Position numbers and translations under genes: made by a program
Assembly (NCBI RefSeq): GCF_001281525.1
Contig: NZ_LGCI01000010.1
Coordinates: 350,489 to 414,488, forward strand
DNA from: Lysinibacillus macroides
GTDB taxonomy: Bacteria > Bacillota > Bacilli > Bacillales_A > Planococcaceae
Length of the DNA: 64,000 nt
Direction of reading: 5' to 3'
Notes under the pieces: model-generated
What the model saw: only the letters and a program-made list of their open reading frames with translations
Database searches by the model: none
What the model was told of the DNA's origin: nothing
Shown: in pieces, positions 43,563 to 53,650 of the stretch
Numbering within the stretch: the first letter of the stretch is position 1
Layout: the number at the start of each line of letters is the position of its first letter

Positions 43563-44207
43563 ATGGCAATTCGTTATCCAAACGGGAAATTGTATACCCC
43601 GAATCATTCTGCACAAAAAGCAGAGAAAAAAAGTAATAACAAAGATTTATCTTTTAGCAATCGCGGAAAGACGCTAGAAGATGAAATTAATGAAGCAAAC
43701 GACTATTATATAAAAAGGCGGCTTGCAATCATTCATAAGAAACCTGTTCCTGTGCAAATCGTCAAAGTAGAGTACCCTTCACGTAGTGCTGCTGTTATTC
43801 GTGAGGCTTATTTCCGCACACCGTCTACAACCGACTATAATGGTGTTTGGAATGGGCATTATATTGATTTTGATGCAAAGGAAACTGCTTCCAAAACTAG
43901 TTTCCCTTTAAAAAATATTCATGAGCATCAAATGACACATATGCAGCAAGTGACGGAACAACATGGTGTGGCTTTTATTATCGTTCGCTTTTCAGCTCAT
44001 GAACGATATTTTATTGTGCCATATGAAGTTTTACAAAAGGCCTGGCAAGCAATGGAAAATGGCAATCGTAAATCGATACCCTTGTCAACAATTGAACAAG
44101 AGGCATATGAAATTCCAACAAACTATTATCCACGTATCGATTATTTACCCATTATCCAACAACTAATCGACGCAAAATGCTACAGGTCTGAAAGTGAGGA
44201 GAAATAG
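43563..44207 (+). CDS. recU: Holliday junction resolvase RecU
   Basis: A 214-residue resolvase that cuts four-way junctions in recombination and chromosome segregation. The nuclease site is visible as SNRGKTLEDEIN, STTDYNG and HYIDFDAKET (acidic residues plus the E-x-K pair), with the stalk region in between. AAAGGGTGAG precedes the ATG. The gene is directly upstream of ponA, the arrangement conserved in Bacillales. Confidence 0.95.
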   Translation: MAIRYPNGKLYTPNHSAQKAEKKSNNKDLSFSNRGKTLEDEINEANDYYIKRRLAIIHKKPVPVQIVKVEYPSRSAAVIREAYFRTPSTTDYNGVWNGHYIDFDAKETASKTSFPLKNIHEHQMTHMQQVTEQHGVAFIIVRFSAHERYFIVPYEVLQKAWQAMENGNRKSIPLSTIEQEAYEIPTNYYPRIDYLPIIQQLIDAKCYRSESEEK

Positions 44208-44208
44208 A

Positions 44209-46860
44209 ATGACTGAACGTCGTCGAACACGTGGAGAGCATCAAAAAGCTCTCGCTGAAAAAAATAAAAAGAACAAGAACAAAAAGAAACCTGCTTCCAC
44301 CGCTAAAACTTGGTTTAAACGCATCTTCCTAACCCTATGTACCATTGTGGTGGTAGGTTTACTTGGAGGAGCTGGGTTATTTGCCTACTATGCTAGCACG
44401 GCACCAGAGCTTGATGAAGATTTATTGAAAGACCCTGTTTCTTCAGAGTTCTACGATAAAAACGGTGAGCTATTTGCAACAATCGGCGCTGAAAACCGTA
44501 AATATATAAAATATGAAGATATACCAGAAGATATGGTTAATGCGATTCTAGCAACGGAAGATGTACGCTTTTTCGAGCATCACGGGATGGATTTTTATCG
44601 TTTAGGCGGTGCCATCCTTGCCAACTTCCGTGATGGTTTCGGTGCACAAGGTGCATCTACGTTAACACAGCAAGTTGTTAAAAACTCATTTTTACAAAAT
44701 GAGAAGAAATTAAAGCGTAAAGCACAGGAAGCATGGCTAGCCTTTCAATTAGAGCGTAAATATTCAAAAGAAGAAATTTTTGAAATGTACTTTAATAAAA
44801 TGCTGATGTCTGGTCGTATTTATGGCTTTGGTACAGCAGCTCAATATTTCTATGGCAAAGAATTAAAAGATTTATCATTAGACGAAGAAGCATTATTAGC
44901 AGGATTAGTGCAACGACCGAATGCTTATAATCCATTAAAAAATCCTGAGCTGGCGAAAAAACGTCGTAATACGGTGCTAGGATTAATGCATCAACATGGC
45001 AAAATTTCTAAAGCTGAAATGGAAGAAGCACAGCAATTGGATGTGCAAGAAGGTCTTGCAGATGATACAACACGCCAATCATTTGCTGGCTCAAAATATG
45101 ATGCCTTTCTTGATGTTGTGATTAATGAACTAGAAGAAAACGGCGATGGCACCGCTATGGCAGAGGGTATTAAGGTTTACACAACACTTGACCCAAATGC
45201 CCAAAAAATTGTAGAAAATACAATGAATGATGATAGCAATTTCCCAACAGAAGATATTCAGTCAGGTGTTGCTGTCATTGATACAAAAACAGGTGCCATT
45301 CAAGCGGTTGGTGGCGGTCGCCATTATGGGGCTATACGTGGCTGGAACTATGCCGAGGACTTAACAAATAATCAACCAGGTTCCACAATGAAGCCATTAA
45401 TTGATTATGGTCCAGCCATTGAATATTTAAAATGGTCGACAGGTCAAACGCTGGTAGATGAACCAATTACTTACACAGGTACAAAACAGACGATCACTAA
45501 CTGGGACGGTCGTTATATGGGGGCTATTACTGCTCGTAAAGCGCTTTATGCTTCACGTAACGTTCCTGCTGTCAAAACATTACAAGAGGTTGGAATTGAA
45601 AAAGCCAAGGAATTTGTAGGACGTTTAGGCATTAAAACAGATGATCTTTATGAATCGGATGCGATTGGTGGAGGTGCTATTACGATCTCCCCTATCCAAA
45701 TGGCAGCTTCTTATGCAGCTTTCGGTAATAACGGGGTCTACACGGATCCACATTCGATTACAAAAATAGTCTATCGTGATGGCAAAACATCTAAAAACTA
45801 CACACCTGAACCTAAAGTTGCGATGAGCGATTATACAGCTTATATGGTAACAGATATGCTGCGTGATGTAGTTGGTAATAAACCTGATGCATCGGGTACT
45901 GCTGCCAACGTACCTGGCTTAGATATTGCAGGTAAAACAGGTACAACCAACTACTCAGCAGAAGATTTTAGTAAATATAATTTACCAAATACAAGTGTGC
46001 CAGATTCATGGTTTGCTGGTTATACAACCAACTACTCCATTGCGATCTGGAGCGGCTATGAGAAACACTTCGATCCAATTACAACATGGGAAGAGCGTCG
46101 ATTACCACAAAATTTATTTAAAACAATTATGCAAGAAATTTCAGCAAGCGTTGAAACAGCAAGCTTTAAAAAGCCAAGCACGGTTGTAGAGGCAACGATT
46201 GAAGTAGGCTCGAACCCTCTTCGTTTGGCGAGTGATTATACACCAAGTGAGTTACGTCAAACAGAACTATTTGTGCGTGGTAATGAGCCAACAGAGGTGT
46301 CTAGCGTCTACGAAGTACCATCATTATCAACACCTTACAATGTAACGGCTAGCTTAGACTTAGAGGGTCAGTCCATCAATATTTCTTGGGAGCATGATGC
46401 TATGCTTAATCCTGAAACAGATGAACCACTACCAACTTCATTTGAAATATCTGCTACTCGTGAAGGCGGAGGAAGTGTGGCCCTTGGTACAACAGATAGC
46501 AAAGGCTTAACGGTAAGCAATACGCTAGAAGAGGGTAATTACACCATCTCTGTTGTCGCTATTGTGGACGGTACGCGCAGTGAACCTGGCACAACCTCCT
46601 TCCAAATCGTCGGCACAACGGAGGAAGAACCAGATGTCGAAGAGCCAGAGGAAGTAGAGGAGCCAGATATTGAACTGCCAATAGACCCTGGTCAGGATGG
46701 CAGTGAAACCGATACAAATAATGGTGAAAATGGCGAGGGCAACAATAATAATAACAATAACAGTGGGGATATTAATGGTCCGATTGATCCTAATCAACAG
46801 CCGCCAACACCCCCTACTGAGCCGCTGAGCCCAACAGAAGAAGAACAAAGCACAGAATAA
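44209..46860 (+). CDS. ponA: class A penicillin-binding protein 1A/1B
   Basis: An 883-residue bifunctional peptidoglycan synthase. A basic cytoplasmic head is followed by one membrane span (about residues 40-62). The glycosyltransferase domain has ATEDVRFFEHHG and GASTLTQQ, and the transpeptidase domain has the SxxK serine in PGSTMKPL, SRN and GKTGTTN. The C-terminal 200 residues are a fibronectin-III-like domain and a Glu/Pro/Asn-rich low-complexity tail. The ATG at 44209, with GAGGAG before it, is chosen over 44194, which overlaps recU. It is a client of GpsB. Confidence 0.95.
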   Translation: MTERRRTRGEHQKALAEKNKKNKNKKKPASTAKTWFKRIFLTLCTIVVVGLLGGAGLFAYYASTAPELDEDLLKDPVSSEFYDKNGELFATIGAENRKYIKYEDIPEDMVNAILATEDVRFFEHHGMDFYRLGGAILANFRDGFGAQGASTLTQQVVKNSFLQNEKKLKRKAQEAWLAFQLERKYSKEEIFEMYFNKMLMSGRIYGFGTAAQYFYGKELKDLSLDEEALLAGLVQRPNAYNPLKNPELAKKRRNTVLGLMHQHGKISKAEMEEAQQLDVQEGLADDTTRQSFAGSKYDAFLDVVINELEENGDGTAMAEGIKVYTTLDPNAQKIVENTMNDDSNFPTEDIQSGVAVIDTKTGAIQAVGGGRHYGAIRGWNYAEDLTNNQPGSTMKPLIDYGPAIEYLKWSTGQTLVDEPITYTGTKQTITNWDGRYMGAITARKALYASRNVPAVKTLQEVGIEKAKEFVGRLGIKTDDLYESDAIGGGAITISPIQMAASYAAFGNNGVYTDPHSITKIVYRDGKTSKNYTPEPKVAMSDYTAYMVTDMLRDVVGNKPDASGTAANVPGLDIAGKTGTTNYSAEDFSKYNLPNTSVPDSWFAGYTTNYSIAIWSGYEKHFDPITTWEERRLPQNLFKTIMQEISASVETASFKKPSTVVEATIEVGSNPLRLASDYTPSELRQTELFVRGNEPTEVSSVYEVPSLSTPYNVTASLDLEGQSINISWEHDAMLNPETDEPLPTSFEISATREGGGSVALGTTDSKGLTVSNTLEEGNYTISVVAIVDGTRSEPGTTSFQIVGTTEEEPDVEEPEEVEEPDIELPIDPGQDGSETDTNNGENGEGNNNNNNNSGDINGPIDPNQQPPTPPTEPLSPTEEEQSTE

Positions 46861-46907
46861 TAAAAGCCGGAAAGCATATCCAAAAAATATGCTTTCCGGC
46901 TTTTTAA
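46861..46907. terminator. terminator after ponA
   Basis: AAAGCCGGAAAGCATAT pairs with ATATGCTTTCCGGCTTT with A/T runs outside; it probably works in both directions between ponA and the convergent ypoC-like gene. Confidence 0.92.
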
Positions 46908-46908
46908 A

Positions 46909-46940
46909 TTATCCGTCACTTTATGAATTCTATCCGTCAG
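46909..46940. repeat. two-unit copy of the 21-bp CTATCC repeat
   Basis: TTATCCGTCAC at 46909 and CTATCCGTCAG at 46930 are spaced exactly 21 bases, as in the array at 5282-5464, whose units include CTATCCGTCAC. It fills the gap between the ponA terminator and the ypoC-like stop codon. Confidence 0.65.
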
Positions 46941-47255
46941 CTACTCTTTTGTCGCTTGAATGCGTAAGCGTGCTGTGCGCTTTTTTGTCTCCTTAAATAG
47001 TTCATCTAGCTGACGATAACAAGCATATTGACCTGGCTTCGCTTTAATAAAGGCAAGCCGTTCAACCCCATTAATCGGTAATACCTCATCTCCTGCTGCT
47101 TGTACAAGCTGCTCAAACAGCCCGATGGCTTCTTCCATTAATGCTTTTGCTGTGCCGTCTCTAGCATCATGGGCTGCATGAATCGTTTCTTGCAAGGCTG
47201 TCCATTGGGCAAACCAAGCATCGACTTGATTCTTTGCTATTGCCGCGAAATTCAC
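46941..47255 (-). CDS. ypoC: YpoC-like protein
   Basis: A 104-residue helical protein rich in Ala and Glu with no recognised motif. It lies between nth and ponA, the place of ypoC in B. subtilis, and overlaps the nth gene by four bases (ATGA-type), so it belongs to the dnaD-nth operon. The family name rests mainly on position; B. subtilis YpoC is longer. Function is unknown. Confidence 0.55.
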   Translation of the reverse strand: MNFAAIAKNQVDAWFAQWTALQETIHAAHDARDGTAKALMEEAIGLFEQLVQAAGDEVLPINGVERLAFIKAKPGQYACYRQLDELFKETKKRTARLRIQATKE

Positions 47256-47914
47256 GCTTCCTTCACCAAGCCTTTCTTTAAACGCTTTTGTCCTTCACGA
47301 CAATCATTTAGTAAAGGACAGACATGGCATCCAGGGTTTTGTGCCTTACAATGGTAACGGCCAAAGAAAATTAACTGATGATGCGTTTTGGACCATGCTA
47401 CCATTGGTGTTTTTTTCATAATCGTTTCTTCCACCTCAAGCACGGAATCTTTCCAACGGCATAGCCCTAAACGCTTCGAGACACGCTCTACATGGGTATC
47501 GACTGCTAACGCTGGAATATCAAAGGCTACAGATAATACAACATTTGCTGTTTTACGCCCTACACCAGGTAATGTCACTAGCTCCTCTCTCGTTGCGGGA
47601 ATTTCGCCATGGTATTCATCGAGCAAGCGTCTACATAAAGCCTGAATATTCTTCGCCTTATTGCGATAAAGACCAATAGAGCGAATATCCTGTTGCAATT
47701 CTTCCAATGGTACAGCTAAATAATCCTCAGGTGTTTTATATTTTTGAAATAGTGTTTTCGTTACTTTATTGACAAGCACATCTGTACATTGTGCCGACAA
47801 TAATGTAGCAATCGTCAGCTCAAAGGCATTTTCATGCACAAGCTCACAATGTGCATTCGGGAACATTCGATCCATTTCCCCCAGGCAATGCTCCCACTGT
47901 TTTTTCGTTAACAA
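47252..47914 (-). CDS. nth: endonuclease III (DNA glycosylase/AP lyase)
   Basis: A 220-residue base-excision-repair enzyme. The helix-hairpin-helix LPGVGRKTANVVLS holds the catalytic lysine, the aspartate follows in VDTHVERVSKRL, and the C-terminal 4Fe-4S cluster is C-x6-C-x2-C-x5-C (CKAQNPGCHVCPLLNDC). The start lies 12 bases after dnaD. Complete and typical. Confidence 0.96.
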   Translation of the reverse strand: MLTKKQWEHCLGEMDRMFPNAHCELVHENAFELTIATLLSAQCTDVLVNKVTKTLFQKYKTPEDYLAVPLEELQQDIRSIGLYRNKAKNIQALCRRLLDEYHGEIPATREELVTLPGVGRKTANVVLSVAFDIPALAVDTHVERVSKRLGLCRWKDSVLEVEETIMKKTPMVAWSKTHHQLIFFGRYHCKAQNPGCHVCPLLNDCREGQKRLKKGLVKEA

Positions 47915-47926
47915 ACTAGCTACCCC

Positions 47927-48658
47927 CTATTCTCTTTCTTCTAACCAGTTATAAAATGGTACTTTATTGGTTGATGGTGGTATCTCTTGCTGCGCTGTAC
48001 GTGCTGGCGTTCTATTTAATGTTTGTTGCTTACGGAACTGCTCAGTTTGCTTTTGCGCAGCCTGAGGTGTTGTAATATTTTTCTTTTTCCACTCCAATAA
48101 AATGCGGTCAATATATCGAATGCTTAGCTTTTCTGCAAAGACCGCTTCCTTTAGTGCCTCCTTAATAAGCGCTGGACTATGCTTATCCTCATCAAGCCAA
48201 GAGCCTATTTTTTCAAGTTCTAAAGGAGATAACAGACGCCCCATTTCCTCTTCAAATAGTCGGAATAAATCTCCTTCCTCTTGTTGAAGTGTCACTGTAG
48301 ATTTTTGCTGCTCTTTCATATCCATCATCTGCACAATTCGCTCCCATAGTGGATAAACTGCATATTTCTCATAGAGCCTACCACTGACATCCACATCGCG
48401 TATAATTTCGAGGAAGCCCTTTTGCATTAAACGCTGTAAACGTGAAGTAATATCATGATCAGACATTGTAAGACGATTTTTTAAATCACTTGGTGTTGGG
48501 AAATCATTCCCCTCCATATGAAAGGCTAATAAGTGCATGACAATTAACGCCTCTTCATCCTCCATATTTAACTCCTTATAAAACTGAAAAAAAAGTTGAG
48601 GAATCGAAATCATTCTCTGCTCAGTCCATGTACGGAGTCGATGATTATTTGCGTTCAT
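47927..48658 (-). CDS. dnaD: DNA replication protein DnaD
   Basis: A 243-residue primosome protein that acts with DnaB and DnaI to load the replicative helicase. The N-terminal winged-helix part (IPQLFFQFYKEL, then FPTPSDLKNRL) and the C-terminal DnaB/DnaD domain with a YIDRILLEWKKKN helix are present. It is followed by nth in the conserved order. AAGGAG and GGAG both lie before the ATG. Confidence 0.93.
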   Translation of the reverse strand: MNANNHRLRTWTEQRMISIPQLFFQFYKELNMEDEEALIVMHLLAFHMEGNDFPTPSDLKNRLTMSDHDITSRLQRLMQKGFLEIIRDVDVSGRLYEKYAVYPLWERIVQMMDMKEQQKSTVTLQQEEGDLFRLFEEEMGRLLSPLELEKIGSWLDEDKHSPALIKEALKEAVFAEKLSIRYIDRILLEWKKKNITTPQAAQKQTEQFRKQQTLNRTPARTAQQEIPPSTNKVPFYNWLEERE

Positions 48659-48687
48659 AGTTCTCCAGACTCCTTCTTTAAGTAAGT

Positions 48688-48726
48688 AGAAAAGCCGCGT
48701 AGATTGTCCACTACGCGACTTTTAAA
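48688..48726 (-). terminator. terminator between asnS and dnaD
   Basis: AAAGTCGCGTAG pairs with CTACGCGGCTTTT (one mismatch) on the minus strand, downstream of asnS. Confidence 0.8.
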
Positions 48727-48735
48727 TTGATTAGC

Positions 48736-50031
48736 TTATGGGTATAAGCGATTTAATAAACGTGGGAATGGAATTGTTTCACGGATATGCTCTGTACCTG
48801 AAATCCATGCCACTGTTCGCTCCAGTCCAAGGCCAAAGCCTGAATGTGGGACAGAACCCTGCTTGCGAAGCTCCAAATACCATGCATAAGCATCTAATGA
48901 TAGGTGATGCTCTTCGAGACGTGATTTTAATAAATCATAGTCATGGATACGCTCAGAGCCACCAATAATTTCACCATAGCCCTCTGGTGCAATTAAATCA
49001 GCACATAATACAACATCATCACGATCTGGATGTGGTTGCATATAGAACGGTTTAATGCCTACTGGGTAGCAAGTAATAAATACTGGTTTATCAAATGTAT
49101 TGGCAATCGCTGTTTCATGCGGCGCACCAAAATCATCGCCCCACTCAATATCGTCGAAACCTTGTTCATGTAAAAGCTTAATCGCATCATCATAAGAAAT
49201 ACGAGGGAACGGCGCTTTGATATTTTCAAGCGTCGATGTATCACGGCCAAGTCGCTCTAAATCTAATTGACAGTTTTTTAGCACAGACTGTACGATATGC
49301 TCGACATATTGCTCTTGTACTTCTAAATTTTCTTCAAATTCGACAAATGCCATTTCAGGCTCAATCATCCAAAACTCGATTAAATGGCGACGTGTTTTTG
49401 ATTTTTCGGCACGGAATGTTGGGCCAAACGAAAATACTTTGCCTAATGCCATCGCAGCCGCTTCCATATAAAGCTGCCCTGATTGCGAAAGATAGGCATC
49501 TTCCTCAAAATATTTTGTATGGAATAGCTCAGATGTCCCTTCAGGTGCTGATCCTGTTAAAATTGGTGGATCCATTTTTGTAAAACCGTTGTTGTTGAAA
49601 AATTCGTATGTGGCACGAATAATTTCGTTACGGATTTTCATGATGGCATGTTGCTTACGAGAACGCAGCCATAAATGACGATTATCCATTAAAAATTCAG
49701 GACCATGCTCTTTTGGCGTAATCGGGAAATCTGTTGCTGCATGTAACACCTCAATGCCTGTAACAGCAAGCTCACAGCCAAAGCTTGAACGCTCGTCCGC
49801 TTTTACTTCGCCTGTAATATACATAGATGTTTCCTGCGTTATCCCTTTTGCTACTGCAAAAATATCCTCGCCTACTTCCTCTTTTACAACAACGCCCTGT
49901 ACAAAGCCAGAGCCATCTCGTAGCTGTAAGAAAGCGATTTTGCCGCTTGAACGTTTATTCGCCAGCCAAGCACCAATTTTAACCGTTTCTCCGATATGCT
50001 GTGGCATATCTTTAATCATAATTTTCTTCAT
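48736..50031 (-). CDS. asnS: asparaginyl-tRNA synthetase
   Basis: A 431-residue class IIb synthetase that charges tRNA-Asn. The N-terminal OB-fold anticodon domain (to about residue 110), motif 2 ([21 protein letters not shown]) and motif 3 ([12 protein letters not shown]) are visible, as is [21 protein letters not shown] precedes the ATG. No T-box leader is present between it and aspB, so the pair is likely driven from upstream. Confidence 0.95.
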   Translation of the reverse strand: MKKIMIKDMPQHIGETVKIGAWLANKRSSGKIAFLQLRDGSGFVQGVVVKEEVGEDIFAVAKGITQETSMYITGEVKADERSSFGCELAVTGIEVLHAATDFPITPKEHGPEFLMDNRHLWLRSRKQHAIMKIRNEIIRATYEFFNNNGFTKMDPPILTGSAPEGTSELFHTKYFEEDAYLSQSGQLYMEAAAMALGKVFSFGPTFRAEKSKTRRHLIEFWMIEPEMAFVEFEENLEVQEQYVEHIVQSVLKNCQLDLERLGRDTSTLENIKAPFPRISYDDAIKLLHEQGFDDIEWGDDFGAPHETAIANTFDKPVFITCYPVGIKPFYMQPHPDRDDVVLCADLIAPEGYGEIIGGSERIHDYDLLKSRLEEHHLSLDAYAWYLELRKQGSVPHSGFGLGLERTVAWISGTEHIRETIPFPRLLNRLYP

Positions 50032-50059
50032 AGAAATCCTCCAAAGTCGATTAGAAGGA

Positions 50060-51253
50060 TTAGTCTTGCCATTTTGATTTTACAAATGCATCAATACGAC
50101 GGACTGCCTCTTCTAATAATTCTAAAGATGTAGCATAGGATAATCGCATTGTAGTTGGTGTGCCGAAACCAGAACCTGGAATCACTGCTACGTTTGCTTC
50201 TGTTAAAATATCCGCAGCAAATGCATCTACTGAATCATAGCCAGTATGCGCCATAGCTTCTGCTACGTCTGGTAATAAGTAGAATGCCCCCTGTGGCTTT
50301 AAGACACGGAAGCCAGGAATTGCACTTACCTGTGGATAAATTTTCTCGAGACGGGATTCAAATGCCTGACGCATTTCTTCTACGGCGTCTTGTGAACCAT
50401 TGTACGCCTCCACAGTTGCATATTGGGCTGTTGTTGTCGCATTAGATGTAGAGTGCGATGCTAGGTCAGTCATTGCTTTAATAATAGCAGCATCTCCTGC
50501 TGCATAGCCAATACGCCAGCCTGTCATAGAGTGAGATTTTGCCACACCGTTTACAACGATTGTACGTGCTTTCACTGCATCAGAAAGCTGTGCAATTGAA
50601 AAATGCTCAATACCATTGTATACAAGCTTCTCATAAATTTCATCTGACACGATTAAAATATCTTTTTCTTGTGCAACAGCAGCGAGTTCTGCTAGCTCCT
50701 CACGAGAATAAATCATGCCTGATGGATTGCTAGGGGAATTAATAATCACGGCCTTTGTTTTCTCTGTAATAGCCGCACGTAGCTGGTCGGCTGTAATTTT
50801 ATAGTCCTGCTCACGTGATCCCTCTACATATACAGGTACACCACCTGCTAGCTTTACTTGCTCAGGATAAGAGACCCAGTAAGGAATTGGAATAATGACT
50901 TCATCACCATCATTTAAAATAACTTGGAATAGTGTGTATAGAATATGCTTTGCCCCTACACCAACGATCACTTCATTTGGTTGATAGGCAAGGCTATTAT
51001 CACGTTGAAGCTTATCAATAATGGCTTGTTTTAAAACTGGAAGCCCGCCTGCAGGTGTATATTTTGTATAACCCTTTTCCATTGATTCAGTGGCTGCATG
51101 TAAAATATTTTGAGGTGTATTAAAGTCTGGTTCACCAGCGCCTAGACCGATTACGTCAATACCTTGCTCTTTCAATGCTTTTGCTTTTGCAGTAATGGCT
51201 AATGTTGAAGATGGTGTTAAAGTTTTTACTCGGTTTGCTAATACATTTTTCAT
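50060..51253 (-). CDS. aspB: aspartate aminotransferase
   Basis: A 397-residue fold-type I PLP enzyme that interconverts aspartate and oxaloacetate. The PLP lysine is in [16 protein letters not shown], with NSPSNPSGM and [10 protein letters not shown] upstream and RLSYATS for the carboxylate-binding arginine. It is next to asnS, joining aspartate/asparagine supply with tRNA charging, as in B. subtilis. GAGGAG precedes the ATG. Confidence 0.95.
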   Translation of the reverse strand: MKNVLANRVKTLTPSSTLAITAKAKALKEQGIDVIGLGAGEPDFNTPQNILHAATESMEKGYTKYTPAGGLPVLKQAIIDKLQRDNSLAYQPNEVIVGVGAKHILYTLFQVILNDGDEVIIPIPYWVSYPEQVKLAGGVPVYVEGSREQDYKITADQLRAAITEKTKAVIINSPSNPSGMIYSREELAELAAVAQEKDILIVSDEIYEKLVYNGIEHFSIAQLSDAVKARTIVVNGVAKSHSMTGWRIGYAAGDAAIIKAMTDLASHSTSNATTTAQYATVEAYNGSQDAVEEMRQAFESRLEKIYPQVSAIPGFRVLKPQGAFYLLPDVAEAMAHTGYDSVDAFAADILTEANVAVIPGSGFGTPTTMRLSYATSLELLEEAVRRIDAFVKSKWQD

Positions 51254-51269
51254 TCGAAATCTACTCCTC

Positions 51270-51752
51270 TTATAAATTCGTTATACGTTTCCACCAATCG
51301 CCATCCTTAAACAGAATATAGACATAGTTGAGCTGATCATGACTATTTAGATAGGTAATTTCCCAAACTGGACCAGGCTCCTCATAGCCTAATTTCATGT
51401 GGAGGACTTTTTGTACATTTCCTTCATTTTTAAAAACCGCTAATGCTTGCTTCTCCGTAATGCCATCTTCTAATAACACTTCCTGAATAGAATCCTCATC
51501 CAGATTCGTTGGGACAAAGACAGCTTTTTTATCACCATGTTCGTCTACCCCGAACACAGTAACATACGAATGTTTACCATTATATGTGTAGGACTCCGAT
51601 ACAACTGCGAGAGCTTTGGCCTCAAGTGCCAGCTGTTTCGCCTGCTCTTCAATTGAACGAAATGGAGCCTCGGCTTTCCAGATTACTAAAACGCTAATGA
51701 CCAGTGACAACGAAACAATAAAGACAGAAATGAAAATCAACCAGTTTTTCAT
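51270..51752 (-). CDS. ypmB: YpmB-like membrane-anchored protein
   Basis: A 160-residue protein with one N-terminal membrane span (about 5-25) and an extracytoplasmic domain with two PepSY-like halves (KALAVVSESYTYNG, VFVPTNLDE, then YILFKDGDWWK). It matches YpmB of B. subtilis in size and place before aspB. Function is unknown. Its ATG overlaps the stop codon of a 33-residue ORF. Confidence 0.85.
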   Translation of the reverse strand: MKNWLIFISVFIVSLSLVISVLVIWKAEAPFRSIEEQAKQLALEAKALAVVSESYTYNGKHSYVTVFGVDEHGDKKAVFVPTNLDEDSIQEVLLEDGITEKQALAVFKNEGNVQKVLHMKLGYEEPGPVWEITYLNSHDQLNYVYILFKDGDWWKRITNL

Positions 51753-51850
51753 ACAATCACCTTATGTCTCCGGTCAAGCTGATTTTGCATAACATATAGT
51801 CGCTGTTTGAGTGTATGCATAGCTGCGGTACCATTCATTTTGCTTTTCAT
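51749..51850 (-). CDS. 33-residue ORF translationally coupled to ypmB
   Basis: An ATG at 51850 preceded by AGCAGGT starts a 33-codon frame whose TGA overlaps the ypmB ATG (ATGA). The product is basic, Gln- and Met-rich and not hydrophobic. It stands where ypmA would be in B. subtilis but does not resemble it. It may be a leader peptide or chance frame. Confidence 0.4.
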   Translation of the reverse strand: MKSKMNGTAAMHTLKQRLYVMQNQLDRRHKVIV

Positions 51851-51955
51851 TTTGTCAACCTGCTTTCTTTCCTCATACCACAATATTATACAACAATTTT
51901 GTATAGTCGTGTTTCTTAATTTCATAGAATATCGACGATTGAATTAGCTATACGT

Positions 51956-53383
51956 TTATAGAAGCTCTTCTATTACATAGTTTGCACGACCATTTTCTTT
52001 CGCTTGATATAAACAGTGATCTGCCTGCTTAAATAAATCCTTATAATGATAATTTTTTTGATTGTTAACACAGACCCCCATACTTACCTTTAATGGATAG
52101 GACTGCTGTGCCTCCTTTACTGTTAATGACAGTAAATAGCCATGTATATTTTGCACAAGTGTTTTGATATAGTCCTTTTGAGCATGCTTTAAACAAACAA
52201 TAAACTCATCCCCACCATAGCGAATAATTCTCACATCTTCCTCACATAAAAATGTTTTTAGACCATCTGCCACAAGCTGCAAAGCCATATCTCCAAACAA
52301 ATGACCGTGTCTATCATTAAACTTTTTAAAGTAATCAATATCCAAAACGATCATACCTACATAGAACTGTATTGTTTTAGCTCGATTTAACCATTGCTGT
52401 AGGTGATAATCTAAAAAATAACGATTGAACACACCTGTTAATGGATCATAATATGCCCTTTTCTCCAGCTTCTCTTTTTGACGTTTAAATTCTAAATTCA
52501 TCACTTGCTGTAGTAAATGATCGACATTCATTTTTTCGGTAAGCTCAATATAGTTCCGTTGTACATCAAAAATTTCATCTCGCCAATTTAATTGATACAA
52601 AACATCTAACAGTAGACGCATTACCTTTTTGATAAGTTGCTTATCTCCATAAGATTGGGCAAGGGCGATGGCTTGTTTATAATAGCCTATTGCCTCCTCC
52701 AGCCTATGCTGCTTTTCATATAAAAAACCATAACCAAATAAAGCCGCTACTTTTTCACGTTTATGATTGTGAATAATATTGGAGGTTAATGTGTGATCTA
52801 ACAACGTCTGGCCTGTGTTAAAATCTCCCTCTAAAATATAAACATCGGCTAAATTATTATTAATCCGAATATCTTGTAATGTGGCTAAATCAGGCAGTAT
52901 ATTCGATAACTGCTCATTATACGCTCTTGCTTGCAATCCCGCTTGAAGTGCCTCCTTTAAACAGCCCTTCTCTACCTCCAAATAGCATAAATTATTATGA
53001 CATCTTACAAGCATCACTAGATCCTGTAATTCCTGTGCATAGACAATGGATTTTTTTGTCATTTCCACTGTTTTTTCTCTTATACCCACTAAATCATAGA
53101 TTAATGACATGACTAAATAGTAATGCATAAAATTTTTACTAGAGCCATGTTTTTGACAAATTGCTCCATATTCATGCATAAGGCTCACCATTGTCGATGT
53201 ATCTCCTAACGAATGATAAATTAATATTTTTTGATAATATAAATCTAGCATATATGGATAATTTTTTCTTTCTACTGCCACTAAAAGTCCTTGGTCTGCT
53301 AATTTTAGTGCTTTTGGTAAATATCCCTGTGTGCGCATTTCCATAATTGTTTTAGTTAATTCCTCTAATGTTAATTCCACCAT
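51956..53383 (-). CDS. TPR-GGDEF diguanylate cyclase
   Basis: A 475-residue soluble protein. The first 300 residues are tetratricopeptide-like helical repeats (for example LFGYGFLYEKQHRLEEAIGY), and the last 165 form a GGDEF domain with the intact site IRYGGDEFIVCL, preceded by LTGVFNRYFLD. It should make cyclic di-GMP in response to a protein partner bound by the TPR part. No operon partner is seen; it is divergent from cotA. With the PAS-GGDEF-EAL gene it makes two cyclic di-GMP proteins in the window. Confidence 0.88.
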   Translation of the reverse strand: MVELTLEELTKTIMEMRTQGYLPKALKLADQGLLVAVERKNYPYMLDLYYQKILIYHSLGDTSTMVSLMHEYGAICQKHGSSKNFMHYYLVMSLIYDLVGIREKTVEMTKKSIVYAQELQDLVMLVRCHNNLCYLEVEKGCLKEALQAGLQARAYNEQLSNILPDLATLQDIRINNNLADVYILEGDFNTGQTLLDHTLTSNIIHNHKREKVAALFGYGFLYEKQHRLEEAIGYYKQAIALAQSYGDKQLIKKVMRLLLDVLYQLNWRDEIFDVQRNYIELTEKMNVDHLLQQVMNLEFKRQKEKLEKRAYYDPLTGVFNRYFLDYHLQQWLNRAKTIQFYVGMIVLDIDYFKKFNDRHGHLFGDMALQLVADGLKTFLCEEDVRIIRYGGDEFIVCLKHAQKDYIKTLVQNIHGYLLSLTVKEAQQSYPLKVSMGVCVNNQKNYHYKDLFKQADHCLYQAKENGRANYVIEELL

Positions 53384-53650
53384 CTCACCACATCTCTAAA
53401 CCCCTATATCATTTAATTATTAAGTATATTGCTAGCCTATCCGACTTTTTCACAATATCCCATCTATTACCTATAACTTTTGTTACAGGTCTATATTCTT
53501 ATATCGGTTTATCTATTAGCTAAATGATCTCTTTTCAATAAAAATTTCGCAATTGCTCAAATTTTTAAGACTTTCTCCATTTTTGTCCCCGTTATCTATT
53601 GCATTTACCCATATGATGGGTTAATTAGCTACTTTAAGTAAGGATGTGTT

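Noticed and set aside
53607..53621. ACCCATATGATGGGT dyad upstream of cotA as a regulator site or sigma-K -10 box
   Set aside because: CATATGATG fits a sigma-K -10 loosely, but no AC-type -35 box is found at the right distance; not strong enough to annotate.
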